A stretch of 64,000 bases of DNA. Source: Psychroserpens sp. SPM9 (GTDB lineage: Bacteria; Bacteroidota; Bacteroidia; Flavobacteriales; Flavobacteriaceae). Below, in pieces: positions 63,745 to 64,000 of the stretch; positions within the stretch are counted from its first letter, which is position 1; every line of letters begins with the position of its first letter. Location: the NCBI RefSeq assembly GCF_025153525.1, contig NZ_JANZNR010000007.1, forward strand, positions 186,001 through 250,000. The letters run 5' to 3'. Both the position numbers and the translations under genes were made by a program. The notes under the pieces were generated by a model. It saw nothing but the letters and a program-made list of their open reading frames with translations. It did no database searches and was not told the DNA's origin.

Positions 63745-63765
63745 AATACACACAAACTATTATTA

Positions 63766-64000
63766 ATGATTAAGACATTTTATTTTTTCCTGCTCGCCAT
63801 CCTTATCACAGCTCAAGGGTTTAGCCAAACTGAAGAAGTTAATCCACCAGATTATATAAAAACCATCACCTTTAGAAGTCGCACCTCTTCTCAAGGCCAA
63901 TTACCTATTATACGTTTAGGAGAGGCCTTTCATTTAGAATTTGACGCTCTTACCACTGATGAGCCTGATTTTTATTATACCATCGAACATTACAACTACG
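63766..64000 (+). CDS. DUF5103 / T9SS plug-like protein, N-terminal part (cut by window edge)
   Basis: The first 78 codons lie in the window. A signal peptide (about 1-20, ending GFSQ) is followed by PPDYIKTITFRSRTSSQGQL, IIRLGEAFHLEFDAL and DEPDFYYTIEHYNY, the known start of DUF5103 proteins. This family includes the plug protein associated with the type IX secretion channel in Flavobacterium (recollection). The rest of the gene continues past base 64000. Confidence 0.82.
   Translation, partial: MIKTFYFFLLAILITAQGFSQTEEVNPPDYIKTITFRSRTSSQGQLPIIRLGEAFHLEFDALTTDEPDFYYTIEHYNY

Noticed and set aside
63566-63751. Minus-strand 61-codon open frame between nqrA and the DUF5103 gene
   Set aside because: No motif, no neighbour support, and it overlaps the promoter region of the DUF5103 gene.
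1-64000. Search for CRISPR arrays, phage genes and transposases
   Set aside because: No regularly spaced repeats, integrase, transposase or phage structural motifs were seen.

Overview
The window is a gene-dense, AT-rich stretch of a bacterial chromosome from the Bacteroidetes, almost certainly a (probably marine) member of the Flavobacteriaceae. The evidence is T9SS C-terminal sorting domains, a complete Na+-translocating NADH:quinone reductase (nqrABCDEF) with apbE nearby, DUF6090 and carboxypeptidase-like regulatory proteins, -7 boxes of the TAnnTTTG type in front of many genes, few Shine-Dalgarno sequences, and many GTG/TTG starts. No prophage, CRISPR array, rRNA operon or intact insertion sequence was seen. 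One tRNA gene (Gly, anticodon UCC) is present. No wholly new multi-gene system stands out; the most unusual parts are the accessory module inside the kynurenine cluster and several families with divergent active-site motifs.

Layout. 1-7.2 kb: 5' end of valS, a DUF1573 protein, an aspartyl protease/PDZ protein, an aminotransferase-murB pair, an ECF sigma/anti-sigma pair, and aqpZ. 7.3-10.6 kb: a compact operon behind a structured leader (small Cys-rich membrane protein, family 2 glycosyltransferase, ECF-type sigma factor, non-canonical Nramp-like transporter). 10.6-21.8 kb: lipA-gap, a hybrid histidine kinase, lpxK, a NIF3-family gene with a coiled-coil gene, msrA, a T9SS-exported amidohydrolase-like protein, a methyltransferase and a lipoprotein. 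22-31.9 kb: the kynurenine catabolic cluster. 31.9-45 kb: a 7TM protein of unknown role, a peptide transporter, an O-methyltransferase, a second hybrid kinase, an S8 protease, tatA, an M1 peptidase, a DUF6702 protein and three tandem overlapping carboxypeptidase-like proteins. 45.2-52.4 kb: pepE, tRNA-Gly, small enzymes, M15 and M48 peptidases, and the gpmI / HAD / map / methyltransferase group. 52.4-57.2 kb: an orphan T9SS sorting-domain remnant, apbE, two uncharacterised genes, an M28 peptidase and a cupin lipoprotein. 57.3-63.4 kb: nqrF-nqrA on the minus strand. The window ends inside a gene for a T9SS plug-like (DUF5103) protein.

How the genes work together. kynU, kmo, the 3-hydroxyanthranilate dioxygenase, the ACMS decarboxylase, the aminomuconate-semialdehyde dehydrogenase and the RidA-type deaminase can take kynurenine through 3-hydroxyanthranilate and 2-aminomuconate towards central metabolism. 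The tryptophan dioxygenase and formamidase steps are not in the window. The cluster is broken by a 1.5-kb accessory module with one full-length and at least one truncated DUF6090 gene and a TerB-like gene. ApbE would attach FMN to NqrB and NqrC. Several peptidases, outer-membrane or exported proteins and sensor kinases fit a protein- and peptide-degrading marine life style (inference).
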